A stretch of DNA of 64,000 nucleotides from CAXMST01 sp963700785 (GCA_963700785.1 CAVOYZ010000004.1:1-64000), one strand, 5' to 3'. Counted from the stretch's first letter, positions 33,857 through 42,607 are shown. Translations and numbers: made by a program. Notes: a model not told the origin generated them from the letters alone.

Positions 33857-36217
33857 CTAGGCGGCGGCGCGATCGGCGCCGCCGCCGGCTTCGCCGGTGA
33901 CCAGCTGCTCCTCGCGCGGAAGCCGCCGCGAGATCACCTTCGTCGCCCCGTCCTGCATGCTGACCCCGTAGAGCACGTCGGCGGCGTCCATCGTCCGCTT
34001 CTGGTGGGTGACTATCACGAACTGGGCGCGGTCGCTGAAACGTCTGACCAGCTGCAGGAAGCGGTCGATGTTGGCGTCGTCGAGGGCCGCCTCGACCTCG
34101 TCGAGGATGTAGAACGGCGACGGCCGGGCGAGGAAGACGCTGAACACGAAGGCCAGCGCGACCAGCGACTTCTCGCCACCCGAGAGCAGCGACAGGCGCC
34201 GCGTGGCCTTGCCGGCGGGAGTCACCTCGATCTCGACTCCGCGGTCGTCGTCGGCGCCCCCCTCCTCCTCGTCGTCGGCCTCATCTCCCTCCTCGGCCTC
34301 CGCACCGTCGCCCGCGGGCTCCTCGGCGCCCCCGAGCACCCGCCGCGGGCGCTGCGGCTCGACCATCCGCAGGCGGCCGCGACCACCAGGGAACATGTGC
34401 TCGATCAACTCCTCGAAGTTCCTCGAGGCAGCACCGAAGGTCTCCTCGAAGGCGGCGCTGATCTCGCGATCGGTCTGCTTGATCAGCTTCTCGAGCTCGA
34501 CCAGGGCCTGATCGAGATCCTCCCGCTGCCCCTCGAGCTCCTCGACGTGCGCCTTCGCCTCCTCGTACTCGCGCTCGGCCAGCGGGTTGACCGGCCCGAG
34601 CTGCTCGCGGCGGCGAATCAGGCGCTCGATGCCCGCCTCGACCCCGGCGCGCTCCTCGTCCGAGAGGCGCTTCGGCCCGGGAGCCTCGTCCAGCTCCAGA
34701 CGCTGAGCGAGGCGGTCGCGCTCGGCCACCGCCTCCTCGCGGCGGTCCCGGATCTGAGCAGCCCGCACCTCAGCCTCGGTGACCCGCTCGGCGATTCCAC
34801 GGAGCTTCGCCTGCAGCTCCGCCTCAGCCCGTGAGCAGTCCCGCAGCTCCCCGGTCAGATCATCGCCTTGCCCCCGGCCGATCACCTGATCCTCGAGGCC
34901 GGCGGCGCGGGCGCCGACGGCGTCGCGGGCGGCGGCCAGCGACTCCGCCAGCGAGGCGAGAGTGCCAATCAGGTTCGTCTCGGCCTCGAGCCGGCGCTCG
35001 AGCGAATCCTGGCGCCGATGCCCGAGCAGGTCCTCGGCCCGGCGCGCCGAGCGCGTGGCTCGCTCCGACGCGCCGCGAACCTGGGCCAGAGCCGCGAGCC
35101 GGGCCTCGACCGCGGACTCGGCGGCGGCGGTCTCGATCGCCGTGACCGCCTCGGCGAGCGCCGAGGACGCCGCCCCGAGCTCCCTGGCGAGCGCCGCCTC
35201 GGCGTCCTGGTGGGTCGCCTTCAGCTCCGTCGCCAGAGCTCCGAGCCGCTCGCGTCGGCGCCCGACCGCACCTCGCAGCTCGGCCTCCCGGGCCGCGATC
35301 GCCTCGGTCCGGGCGCCGAGCCGCTCATGGGCTGCGCGGAGCGCGGTCAGGTCGCCCCAGACCGCCGTCCGCTCGCGATCGCGAGCGGCGAGCGTTTCCT
35401 CGATCGTCGAGCGACGCTCGCTGATCCCCGCGAGCTCGGACTCGACCGCCTGCCGGTCGCCGCGGGCAGCCTTCGCCTCGGCCTCAGCCTTGCGCAGGTC
35501 CCCCCCGCCCATCGCCAGGCGATCGCAGAGCAGTCGCAGCTGCTGTTCCATCGTCTGGTTCTCGAGCCGGGAGTGGGTCTCGGCGGCGTTCGCCTGCCGC
35601 CGCAGAGGCCGTAGCCGTGAACGCGCCTCGCGCTCGACGTCGAGGGCGCGATCGAGGTTCGCGCGGGTCCGCTGCAGCTTCAGCTGCGCCCGCCGCCGGC
35701 GCTTGCGGTGCTTGCCGAGGCCGGCGGCCTCCTCGATCAGCAGTCGCCGGTCCCGCGGCTTCGAGAGCACGATCTCCTCGACCTTGCCCTGGCCGATGAC
35801 CGAGTGCATCTCGCGGCCGAGGCTGGCGTCGGAGAGCGCGTCGGTGACGTCGGCGAGCCGGCAGGCGGCGCCGTTGAGGCGGTACCCGCCCTCGCCGTCC
35901 CGCCCCAGTCGCCTCAGCACCGAGATCTCCGAGAACTCCGATCCCGCGGCGCCGTCGGAGTTGTCGATCACCACCTCGACCTCTGCCGCATCGCGAGCGG
36001 GCCGGTCGCGACCGCCGGCAAAGATCACATCCCGCATCGACTGCCCGCGGACCGCGAGCGGGCTCTGCTCTCCCAGAGCCCAGAGGACGCCGTCGGTGAT
36101 GTTCGACTTGCCGCAGCCGTTCGGCCCGACCACGACGCTGACGCCTGGAGAGAACTCCAGCTTGGTGCGCTCGGGGAAGGACTTGAATCCCTTCAGGGTT
36201 ATCGACTTGAGATGCAT
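33857..36217 (-). CDS. smc: Short SMC chromosome-partition ATPase lacking a hinge
   Basis: Both ATPase half-heads are intact: MHLKSITLKGFKSF and Walker A GPNGCGKSN (31-39), Q-loop region VIGQGKVEEI, then signature LSGGEKSLVALAF (about 677) and Walker B YILDEVEAALDDANI (about 703). The protein has 786 residues against about 1150-1200 for bacterial SMC. Only ~430 residues of Arg/Glu/Ala-rich coiled coil join the heads, with no globular hinge sequence. A ~35-residue acidic insert (near 640) lies in the C-terminal head. The context ftsY-smc-rnc is the normal one for SMC. RecN or SbcC are excluded by the head motifs and context. Confidence 0.88.
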   Translation of the reverse strand: MHLKSITLKGFKSFPERTKLEFSPGVSVVVGPNGCGKSNITDGVLWALGEQSPLAVRGQSMRDVIFAGGRDRPARDAAEVEVVIDNSDGAAGSEFSEISVLRRLGRDGEGGYRLNGAACRLADVTDALSDASLGREMHSVIGQGKVEEIVLSKPRDRRLLIEEAAGLGKHRKRRRRAQLKLQRTRANLDRALDVEREARSRLRPLRRQANAAETHSRLENQTMEQQLRLLCDRLAMGGGDLRKAEAEAKAARGDRQAVESELAGISERRSTIEETLAARDRERTAVWGDLTALRAAHERLGARTEAIAAREAELRGAVGRRRERLGALATELKATHQDAEAALARELGAASSALAEAVTAIETAAAESAVEARLAALAQVRGASERATRSARRAEDLLGHRRQDSLERRLEAETNLIGTLASLAESLAAARDAVGARAAGLEDQVIGRGQGDDLTGELRDCSRAEAELQAKLRGIAERVTEAEVRAAQIRDRREEAVAERDRLAQRLELDEAPGPKRLSDEERAGVEAGIERLIRRREQLGPVNPLAEREYEEAKAHVEELEGQREDLDQALVELEKLIKQTDREISAAFEETFGAASRNFEELIEHMFPGGRGRLRMVEPQRPRRVLGGAEEPAGDGAEAEEGDEADDEEEGGADDDRGVEIEVTPAGKATRRLSLLSGGEKSLVALAFVFSVFLARPSPFYILDEVEAALDDANIDRFLQLVRRFSDRAQFVIVTHQKRTMDAADVLYGVSMQDGATKVISRRLPREEQLVTGEAGGGADRAAA

Positions 36218-36275
36218 CTCGCCCGTGTGACCGTAAGCGTCGTCAATCGGTCGGACGTGATCGCGCCCCGGGCAC

Positions 36276-36989
36276 TCAGCGGCGCTCGGACTCGAGCGCA
36301 GCCGCTGCCGCCGCCTGTTCGGCGGCCTTCTTGCTGGGCCCCGAGCCGGCCCCGAGCATCCGCTCGCCGGCCCTCGCCTCGACCTCGAAACGCCGATCGT
36401 GGGGCGGCCCCGCCTCCTCGATCACGACGTAGTCGACGAACTCCCCTCGCCTCGCCAGCAGCTCCTGCAGGGCGGACTTGAAGTCGAGCAGCGTCTCGCT
36501 CGCGAGGTCGATCTCCGGGGCGAACGCGGCCAGCACCGCCGGGCCGGTCCGCTCGATCCCGATCTCGAGGTAGGCCGCCCCGATCAGGGCCTCGGTCACG
36601 GACGCCATCGCGCGCTCGCTCGCGGTCAGATCCTCGACCGCGATGCCGCCGTCGATCGAGCTCGGCTTGACCGACCGAAGCATCGCCGGCACGTCGAGCC
36701 GCCGCGCCACCTCGGCGCAGGCCCGGCCGCTGACCGCCTGCCCGTGGATCTTGGTCAGCCTGCCGATGTCGGAGCGCGGAAACCGGCGATAGAGCTCCTC
36801 GGCGACCAGCAATCCGAGCACGCTGTCGCCGAGAAACGCCGGGCGCCCCCAGGAGCGGGCCCGGCGCTCGGTCCAGGAGCTGTGCGTGATCGCCTGCTCG
36901 CGAGCAGCATCCGACAGCTCGTCGATCAGCCCAGCCAGCGGGGCCACGGCCGCGGCGGCGGCCCTCTCACGGTCGTCGCTGGGGGCCAA
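36276..36989 (-). CDS. rnc: Ribonuclease III
   Basis: 237 residues: RNase III domain with ITHSSWTER, FLGDSVLGLLVAEELYRRFP and ASVTEALIGAAYLEIG, then a dsRNA-binding domain (DFKSALQELLARRG to SKKAAEQAAAAAALE). In E. coli the first box is RLEFLGD and the second LADTVEALIGG. Here the Glu of the first is Ala and the Asp of the second is Ser, while the central Asp and the essential late Glu remain. It cuts double-stranded RNA in rRNA processing. Place between smc and acpP is standard. Confidence 0.93.
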   Translation of the reverse strand: MAPSDDRERAAAAAVAPLAGLIDELSDAAREQAITHSSWTERRARSWGRPAFLGDSVLGLLVAEELYRRFPRSDIGRLTKIHGQAVSGRACAEVARRLDVPAMLRSVKPSSIDGGIAVEDLTASERAMASVTEALIGAAYLEIGIERTGPAVLAAFAPEIDLASETLLDFKSALQELLARRGEFVDYVVIEEAGPPHDRRFEVEARAGERMLGAGSGPSKKAAEQAAAAAALESERR

Positions 36990-36991
36990 GC

Positions 36992-37258
36992 TCAGGATCC
37001 AGGCAGCCTCGTGAAGACGAACTCGACCGCGTCCCCGACCGTCTCGATCCCCGCCGCCTCCTCCTCGCTCATCGCGATCCCGTAGGCGTCCTCGAGCTCC
37101 ATCACCAGCTCGTAGAGGTCGAGCGAGTCCGCATCGAGATCCTCGCGGAAGCGGACCTGCTCACTGATCTCCGCGGGACTGATCTCGAGCTCGGTCGCGA
37201 GGTGCTCGCGGACCATCGCGAGGATCTCGTCACGGCTGGTTGTCGATGCGTCGGTCAT
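36992..37258 (-). CDS. acpP: Acyl carrier protein
   Basis: 88 residues from ATG 37258. The phosphopantetheine-attachment motif is DADSLDLYELVMELED (Ser carrier site). It carries the growing acyl chain in fatty-acid synthesis and feeds PlsX, whose gene is directly upstream. Only 2 bp separate it from rnc. Confidence 0.95.
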   Translation of the reverse strand: MTDASTTSRDEILAMVREHLATELEISPAEISEQVRFREDLDADSLDLYELVMELEDAYGIAMSEEEAAGIETVGDAVEFVFTRLPGS

Positions 37259-37310
37259 CGCTGGGGAAGGCAGGGGCGGCGCCCGAAGCGCCGGGCGATG
37301 CATCTGTGTA

Positions 37311-38403
37311 TCACGGCTGGTCCTCGACGTCCACCGAAGCCGGGCCGCGCCCGCGCAGCGAGGCGCGGCCGGCGCCGCTGCGCTCGAGCAGGCCGGCGAT
37401 TCCGGCGACTACGCCCTGCTCGACCCCGCGCGCCGCAAGCCGGATCTGGTTGGCGATGCCCTCGGGGCCGGCGGAGCCGTGGCCGACGACCGCGATCCCC
37501 CGCAGGCCGAGCAGGATCGCTCCGCCGGTCCGGTCGGGATCGAGCCCGGCGCGCAGATCGCCGAGCGCGGGGCGCAGGAGCAGGCCGCCCAGCCCCGCCC
37601 TCGGGCCGGAGCGGGCCGCCGACGCGGACCGCATCGCCGACCGCCTTCGCCGTCCCCTCGATCGTCTTCAGCGCGACATTGCCGGTGAAGCCGTCGGTGA
37701 CGATCACGTCGGCATCCTCGCTCAGCAGACTGCGACCCTCGACGTTGCCGACGAATCGGATCCCCGAGCCCGTGCTCAGCAGCCGGTGCGCCTCGACGAC
37801 GAGCTGCGAGCCCTTCTTGCCCTCCTCGCCGACCGAGAGCAGGGCCACTCGGGGTCGCTCGATGCCGAGCACGGCCTCGGCAAAGGCGGAGCCCAGATAG
37901 GCGAACTGGACGAGGTGGGACGACCGCGCGTCCGAGTTCGCCCCGACGTCGAGCATCAGGACGGGACGCTCGAGGCCGGGCGCGGGCAGCTGCACGGCCA
38001 GCGCCGGCCGCTGCACCGCCCGCAGCCGCTTCAGGGCGAACAGGGCGGCGGCCATCGTCGCGCCGGTCGAGCCGGGGCTGGCAAGGGCGTCGGAGCGGCC
38101 CTCGGCAACGTCGGCGGCCGCCCGCACGATCGAGGCGTCGGGGCGAGAGCGAACGGCGGCCACCGGGTCCGCGTCGTTGCTGATCAGCTCCGGGGCCTCG
38201 ACGATCTCGACCCCGCTCAGCGAGCCGAGGTCGCTGAGCTCGTCCGGGCGACCGAAGGCGCGGACCGAGATCCCGTCGCCGACCGCCATGCCGATCCCCT
38301 CGACGACGACCTCCGGGCCGCGCTCGGCGCCGAGCGCGTCGAAGGCAATCACTCGCTGGTCAGGCCCCGCGTCCGCGCCGGTCGGCGCGGCTGGAGCCGG
38401 CAC
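37311..38403 (-). CDS. plsX: Phosphate acyltransferase PlsX, frame broken near 37615
   Basis: The first ~260 residues, from GTG 38403, hold the PlsX core: ASPGSTGATMAAALFALKRL, LDVGANSDARSSHLVQFAYLGSAFA and IVTDGFTGNVALKTIEGT. After AVGDAVR the frame breaks. The proper C-terminus (LGGLLLRPALGDLRAGLDPDRTGGAILLGLRGIAVVGHGS) is in the +1 frame and ends at 37311. Deleting one base of the run at 37613-37615 restores one protein of about 363 residues. PlsX turns acyl-ACP into acyl-phosphate for phospholipid synthesis and should be essential, so a sequence error is the simplest reading. GTG overlaps the rpmF stop. Confidence 0.87.
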
Positions 38404-38615
38404 TACTCAGCCCCGGAGGCCGGGGTATCCAGGGTGGGCTCCTCGAACTCGACGACCTCGCGGCCCTTGTAGGTTCCGCAGCTCGGGCAGACCCGGTGCG
38501 GGAGCCTCGGGCTGTGGCACTGGGGACACTCGTTCAGCCGCGGCGCCGCGATCGCGTCGTGGCTACGCCGCCGGTCGCGGCGGGAGCTGGACTGACGTTT
38601 CTTCGGTACGGCCAT
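38403..38615 (-). CDS. rpmF: 50S ribosomal protein L32 (zinc form)
   Basis: 70 residues from ATG 38615: AVPKKRQSSSRRDRRRSHDA followed by a four-Cys zinc ribbon, CPQCHSPRLPHRVCPSCG. The tail after GTYKGREVVE is slightly longer than usual and acidic. Its stop shares a base with the plsX start (TAGTG), so the two are coupled as in many bacteria. Confidence 0.95.
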   Translation of the reverse strand: MAVPKKRQSSSRRDRRRSHDAIAAPRLNECPQCHSPRLPHRVCPSCGTYKGREVVEFEEPTLDTPASGAE

Positions 38616-38672
38616 CGGAGCGGGCATGGTAGCGGCCCGATTGCCCGGGCAGCGCCCCGCCGCCGGCCGCGA

Positions 38673-39191
38673 CTACCGGCCTTCCTCGAGCTCGCGCAGC
38701 TTCGCGAACCGGGGGTCGCGGGGGGCCTCGTGGCTGTGCCCGGCGGGCCCGACGTCGTTGAGCGCGATCCCGCACTCCGGGCAGAGGCCCGCGCAGTCGG
38801 CCCGGCAGAGCAGCTGATCCGGCAGCGCCAGCGTGATCGCGTCGTGCAGCCACGAGCCGACGTCGAGCACACCGTCCTCGACGTAGGGGCTGCTCAGCTC
38901 GGCGTCCTCGGAGCCGTCCTGATCGACCTCGCGCGCCTCGACCGGAAGCGCCAGCGAGGCCGGCTCCAGGCAGCGGACGCACGGTCCGCTGACGCCGGCC
39001 TCGGCGACCAGCCGCAGTGCGAATCCCGAGGTCGTCCGCGAGACATCGACCCGCGCTTCGACGCTGCCCCCGTCGATCTCCAGCTCGACCCCGCCGACGA
39101 CCGGCGGCGACGGCCGCAACTCGCTGACGATCACCTCTGCCTCGCCGCTCCGCAGGCCGAGCGACTCGAGATCGATCGTGTCGGGTTCCAT
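38673..39191 (-). CDS. yceD: YceD/DUF177 family protein
   Basis: 172 residues from ATG 39191. It has the family Cys pair GPCVRCLEPASLAL and a C-terminal cluster CRADCAGLCPECGIAL. YceD is co-transcribed with rpmF in most bacteria and is linked to 23S rRNA precursor accumulation; the context here is the same. The longer open frame toward 40985 is not coding. Confidence 0.9.
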   Translation of the reverse strand: MEPDTIDLESLGLRSGEAEVIVSELRPSPPVVGGVELEIDGGSVEARVDVSRTTSGFALRLVAEAGVSGPCVRCLEPASLALPVEAREVDQDGSEDAELSSPYVEDGVLDVGSWLHDAITLALPDQLLCRADCAGLCPECGIALNDVGPAGHSHEAPRDPRFAKLRELEEGR

Positions 39192-39248
39192 AGGCTCTGA
39201 GGTTAGAGGCCGCCTGCAGCCGTCACCCACCGAGCCGGAGCCGCACCG

Positions 39249-39791
39249 ATGGGCGCACAATTCCACTGGGATCCGGAGAGCTACCTGGAGACGATCCGCT
39301 CCGAGGTGCCGCGCTTCGACCAGCTCCAGAGCGCGGCGATCGAGGCCGTGCCGTTTGCCCCGGCCCGGGCGCTGGACCTCGGGATCGGCACCGGCGAGAC
39401 CTCCCGGCGCCTGCTCGACCGCTACCCCGATGTCGAGATCACCGGCCTCGACTCCTCGCCGGAGATGGTGTTCAGAGCACGCGAGATGGGGATCGAGGTG
39501 CGGCTGGCGAGGATCGAGGACCCGCTCCCCGACGGTCCCTGGGACCTGGTCATCGCCGTGCTCAGCGTCCACCATCTCCCGGCTGAGGGAAAGCGGGACC
39601 TGTTCCGCCGGGTCCGGGAGCAGTCGCGGGCGATCGTCGTCGGTGACGTGGTCGACGGCCCCGACCCGGTGACGCCGATCGAGCCCGGCTTCGACTTCCC
39701 CGAGCGGGCCGAGGACCTCGCCGCGTGGTCCGGTGGGGAGGTCCGCTGGCGGGCCGACGATCTCGCGGTCGTGGCGGCCGAATACGATTGA
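39249..39791 (+). CDS. Class I SAM-dependent methyltransferase
   Basis: 180 residues with SAM-binding motif I ALDLGIGTGETSRRLL, the acidic end of strand two ITGLDSSPEMV, and LVIAVLSVHHLP for motif IV. The protein is short and lacks a recognisable substrate domain. It resembles UbiE/trans-aconitate-type small-molecule methyltransferases. It is divergent from yceD and 9 bp from the SDR gene, which probably shares its transcript. Confidence 0.85.
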   Translation: MGAQFHWDPESYLETIRSEVPRFDQLQSAAIEAVPFAPARALDLGIGTGETSRRLLDRYPDVEITGLDSSPEMVFRAREMGIEVRLARIEDPLPDGPWDLVIAVLSVHHLPAEGKRDLFRRVREQSRAIVVGDVVDGPDPVTPIEPGFDFPERAEDLAAWSGGEVRWRADDLAVVAAEYD

Positions 39792-39800
39792 CGCCGGCGG

Positions 39801-40526
39801 ATGGCGGATCAACCCGAAAAGCCGCGTCGGGCGCTGGTCACCGGCGCAGCCCGCGGCATCGGCGCCGCGATCGCGCTGTGTCTGCGCGAGGCGGGCGCCG
39901 AGGTTCTGACGCTCGATCGCGAACCGGGCTGTGACTTCACCGTCGACCTCCGCAGCGACGAGTTGCCGGACCTCTCGGGAATCGACATCTGCGTCTCCAA
40001 CGCGGCGATCACCGACACGATCGCGGCGGCGGACCGGATGGAGGCCGAGGCCTGGTCGCGGGACCTCGACGTCAACCTGACCGGTGCGTTCCGGGTCGTG
40101 CAGGCCTGCCTCGGCGGGATGCGCGAGCGCCGCTGGGGCCGGGTGGTCGTGATCTCGAGCGGCGCCGCCCGGGACGGCCTGCCGGGGCAGGTGGCGTATG
40201 CGGCATCGAAGGCTGGGCTGGTCGGCATGACGAAGACGATCGCGGCCGAGAACGTTCGCCGCGGCATCACCGCCAACGCGATCCTGCCGGGCATGGTCGC
40301 AACCGAGAAGGTCCGCGAGATGCCGCCCGAGATCCTCGAGGCGCTCGATGATCTGCTCCCGATGGGGCGCCTCGCGCGACCGCAGGAGGTCGCGGCGCTG
40401 GCGGCCTTTCTCTGCACCGACGACGCCGGCTACATCACCGGCGAGGCGATCGGCGTCGATGGCGGCACGGCGCTGAACACGATGTCGCTGACCCGGGCGC
40501 TGCGCGATCGCGGCGGCTGGCGCTGA
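39801..40526 (+). CDS. Short-chain dehydrogenase/reductase (SDR)
   Basis: 241 residues, classical SDR: cofactor motif VTGAARGIGAAIAL, SNAAITD for the NNAG box, catalytic Ser in VVISSGAARD and YAASKAGL (Tyr and Lys), and the C-terminal ITGEAIGVDGGTAL. It is FabG-like; the substrate is unknown. Its neighbours (DUF6285-like and APH-like genes, convergent) often occur with acyl-CoA dehydrogenases, so a role in acyl-CoA catabolism is plausible. Confidence 0.9.
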   Translation: MADQPEKPRRALVTGAARGIGAAIALCLREAGAEVLTLDREPGCDFTVDLRSDELPDLSGIDICVSNAAITDTIAAADRMEAEAWSRDLDVNLTGAFRVVQACLGGMRERRWGRVVVISSGAARDGLPGQVAYAASKAGLVGMTKTIAAENVRRGITANAILPGMVATEKVREMPPEILEALDDLLPMGRLARPQEVAALAAFLCTDDAGYITGEAIGVDGGTALNTMSLTRALRDRGGWR

Positions 40527-40534
40527 GCCGCCCG

Positions 40535-40927
40535 CTACCCGTCGTAGCCGGGTCGCGCGACCTCGAGTTTGCGGCGCACGTGCTCGCGGAGCATCGTCAC
40601 CGTCTCCCCCAGCCGGTCGTCGAGCCCTCCCTCGCGGATCAGCGCCGCGAGCTCCGCGGCGGCCCGGCGCGCCTCCGCCTCCACCTCCGCGTCGGCCTGC
40701 AGCGGCTCCGGGTCGGCGGCGGCCGAGCCGGCGGCCTCGCGGAACAGGGCCAGATCCGCCAGCGTCGGCTCGCGGCCCGCGCGAAGCTCGCGGGCCACGA
40801 CAGCACAGACGTTCGCCGCGACGAGCAGCCGGAAGCGCTCCTCGCGCGGGACGGAGGGGCGCAGCTCGGCGAACAGGTAGCCGGCGACCGCGTCGAGCAG
40901 CTCGTCGGCGTTCGGCCGATCCTGCAC
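40535..40927 (-). CDS. DUF6285-like protein
   Basis: GTG 40927 overlaps the upstream stop (TAGTG) and gives 130 residues: RPNADELLDAVAGYLFAELRP, FRLLVAANVCAVVARELRAG and a C-terminal helix VTMLREHVRRKLEVARPGY. This helical pattern and its place directly after an APH-like kinase match the DUF6285 family, which accompanies acyl-CoA dehydrogenase clusters. No function is established. Confidence 0.7.
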   Translation of the reverse strand: MQDRPNADELLDAVAGYLFAELRPSVPREERFRLLVAANVCAVVARELRAGREPTLADLALFREAAGSAAADPEPLQADAEVEAEARRAAAELAALIREGGLDDRLGETVTMLREHVRRKLEVARPGYDG

Positions 40928-41925
40928 TAGCGGCTCCCGACCAGCTGCAACAGGTCCCATTCCGGCTCGCAGATCCGCCGCCCAAGCGACGCCAGCTCGT
41001 GACTGACCCTGCTCCCCTCGAGATGATCGCGAGCCTGGCGAGCGCAGATCACCGCCCACTTGACGTTGCCCATCGCCTCCCACCAGCTCAAGCGTTCGGC
41101 GCTGTACCGGACTCCTCCGGCGGCCTCGTAGGCGGTCACGAACGGCTCCAGCCCGCCGACCCCGGCGACCGGCAACTCGTCGTTTCCGAACCGCCACGAG
41201 CGGATCGTCAGCCAACCGACGTCCTCGACCGGATCCCCTGCATGAGCGAGCTCCCAATCGATCACGGCGGCGAGCCCGTCGGCGTCGACGATGAAGTTGC
41301 CGAGCCGGAAGTCGCCGTGGACCAGGGCCCGCTCCGAAGTCGGCGGCGGTGCGTTCAGGCGCAGCCAGCGAAGGCCGGCCTCGACGGCGGGCAGGGGCTC
41401 GCCAATCCGATCGAGCTCGGACTCCCAGAGCTCGCAGGCCGCGATCGCCGGATCGCCCTCCGCCTCGGGGAGCCCGCGGATCGACCCTGGGTCGATCGCG
41501 TGGACTCGAGCCAACGCCCGGCCGAGCTGCTCGGGGAGCGCCCCCCGGGCCCGCTCGTACGCATCCCCCCGCAAGAGGCGCGGAGCGACCGACTCGCCCT
41601 CGACGTGCTCCATCAGAAAGCCGGCGCTGCCGAAGGCGCCGCCGCCGGCCTCGAAGCTGATCGGCCGCGGCACCGGCACCCCGGCTTCGGCGGCGGCGCC
41701 GAGGATCCGATGCTCCAGCTCGAGCGGCGCGAACGACTGCGCTCCGGGGGGATCCCGCCGCAGCACCCAGCGGCCCGCTTCGGACTCGGCCAGGTAGACC
41801 TCGCGCGAGGCGCCGCCGGGGATCCGGCTGAGGCCGAGTCTCCCGGGCCGCTCGCCGGCGGCGCTCAGCGCTGCGGCGACCAGCGTCGGGTCGGGGCCGT
41901 CACTCACCTGAGCCCCGGCGCTCAC
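40927..41925 (-). CDS. APH-family phosphotransferase
   Basis: 332 residues with the aminoglycoside-phosphotransferase/choline-kinase fold: LSRIPGGASREVYLAE in the nucleotide loop, catalytic loop ALVHGDFRLGNFIVD and metal-binding AVIDWELAHAGDPVEDVGWL. Proteins of this kind next to acyl-CoA genes resemble the N-terminal half of ACAD10/11, which phosphorylates 4-hydroxyacyl-CoAs. I infer a metabolic rather than drug-resistance role. Confidence 0.85.
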   Translation of the reverse strand: MSAGAQVSDGPDPTLVAAALSAAGERPGRLGLSRIPGGASREVYLAESEAGRWVLRRDPPGAQSFAPLELEHRILGAAAEAGVPVPRPISFEAGGGAFGSAGFLMEHVEGESVAPRLLRGDAYERARGALPEQLGRALARVHAIDPGSIRGLPEAEGDPAIAACELWESELDRIGEPLPAVEAGLRWLRLNAPPPTSERALVHGDFRLGNFIVDADGLAAVIDWELAHAGDPVEDVGWLTIRSWRFGNDELPVAGVGGLEPFVTAYEAAGGVRYSAERLSWWEAMGNVKWAVICARQARDHLEGSRVSHELASLGRRICEPEWDLLQLVGSR

Positions 41926-42607
41926 CGTGACGCGCGTAGTGGCGGTCCGGAATGTCGGCCGGGTCCTTGTACCAGTACCACGTGCACGGGTCCTTGTGGA
42001 AGTCCTGGGGCGGGTCCGAGGGATAGACCGGGTAGCCGATCCAGCGGATCGGCAGCACCTCGTTCATGAAGGCGCAGTGGGTGCAGTAGAGCGGGAAGCC
42101 CTCGCGGCCGTAGCTCCACGAGTGGGCTCCGTCGGTCCTTCCGTATCCGCCCTCGCCGTAGCGACCGAGCCTCACCAGCCGCTGGCCGGAGCCGCATGGA
42201 TTCATGGTGAAGGTCAGCTTCTCACCGTCCTCTTCGATCTCGAACGCTCCCGGCTGCGGGCCGACGCCGCTGGTCGAGTGCGCCCGCCAGGTCGCCGCCA
42301 GAGCCTGGGCGATGAAGCGCCGGTCGCTGCGGTCGATCGCTTCGACCGTCGGCTTCCAGCCGCGCTCGAGCGAGTACTCCCAGGCCTGCTCGACGCCCTC
42401 GTCACCGAGCTTCTCCTTGACGAACGAGATCAGGCCGGCGATCCCGTCGACCAGCATGTCGTGCATGAACTGGCTCTCCGTCTTCATCTCCTCGCAGAGC
42501 TGCTTCGCCCGCTCCGGCTGACCGCGATCGATCGCCTCGACCGCTCGCTCCATTGTCGGCCGGGACATCGCCTCCAGCTCGGCATCGCTGAACCACCGCT
42601 CGCTCAT
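41900..42607 (-). CDS. Protein of unknown function with His/Cys-rich C-terminus
   Basis: 235 residues from ATG 42607. The N-terminal half is helical (AELEAMSRPTMERAVEAIDRG, MHDMLVDGIAGLISFVKEKLG). The C-terminal half is rich in Trp, Tyr, His and Cys: TFTMNPCGSGQRL, FPLYCTHCAFMNEV, DFHKDPCTWYWYKDP. The conserved-looking Cys and His suggest a metal site. It overlaps the APH-like gene by 26 bp and so belongs to the same operon. I do not recognise the family. Confidence 0.7.
   Translation of the reverse strand: MSERWFSDAELEAMSRPTMERAVEAIDRGQPERAKQLCEEMKTESQFMHDMLVDGIAGLISFVKEKLGDEGVEQAWEYSLERGWKPTVEAIDRSDRRFIAQALAATWRAHSTSGVGPQPGAFEIEEDGEKLTFTMNPCGSGQRLVRLGRYGEGGYGRTDGAHSWSYGREGFPLYCTHCAFMNEVLPIRWIGYPVYPSDPPQDFHKDPCTWYWYKDPADIPDRHYARHGERRGSGE

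Noticed and set aside
38673..40985. 770-residue minus-strand open frame
   Set aside because: Only the last 172 codons (YceD) have family motifs; the rest is opposite the methyltransferase and SDR genes and is Arg/Gly-rich shadow sequence.
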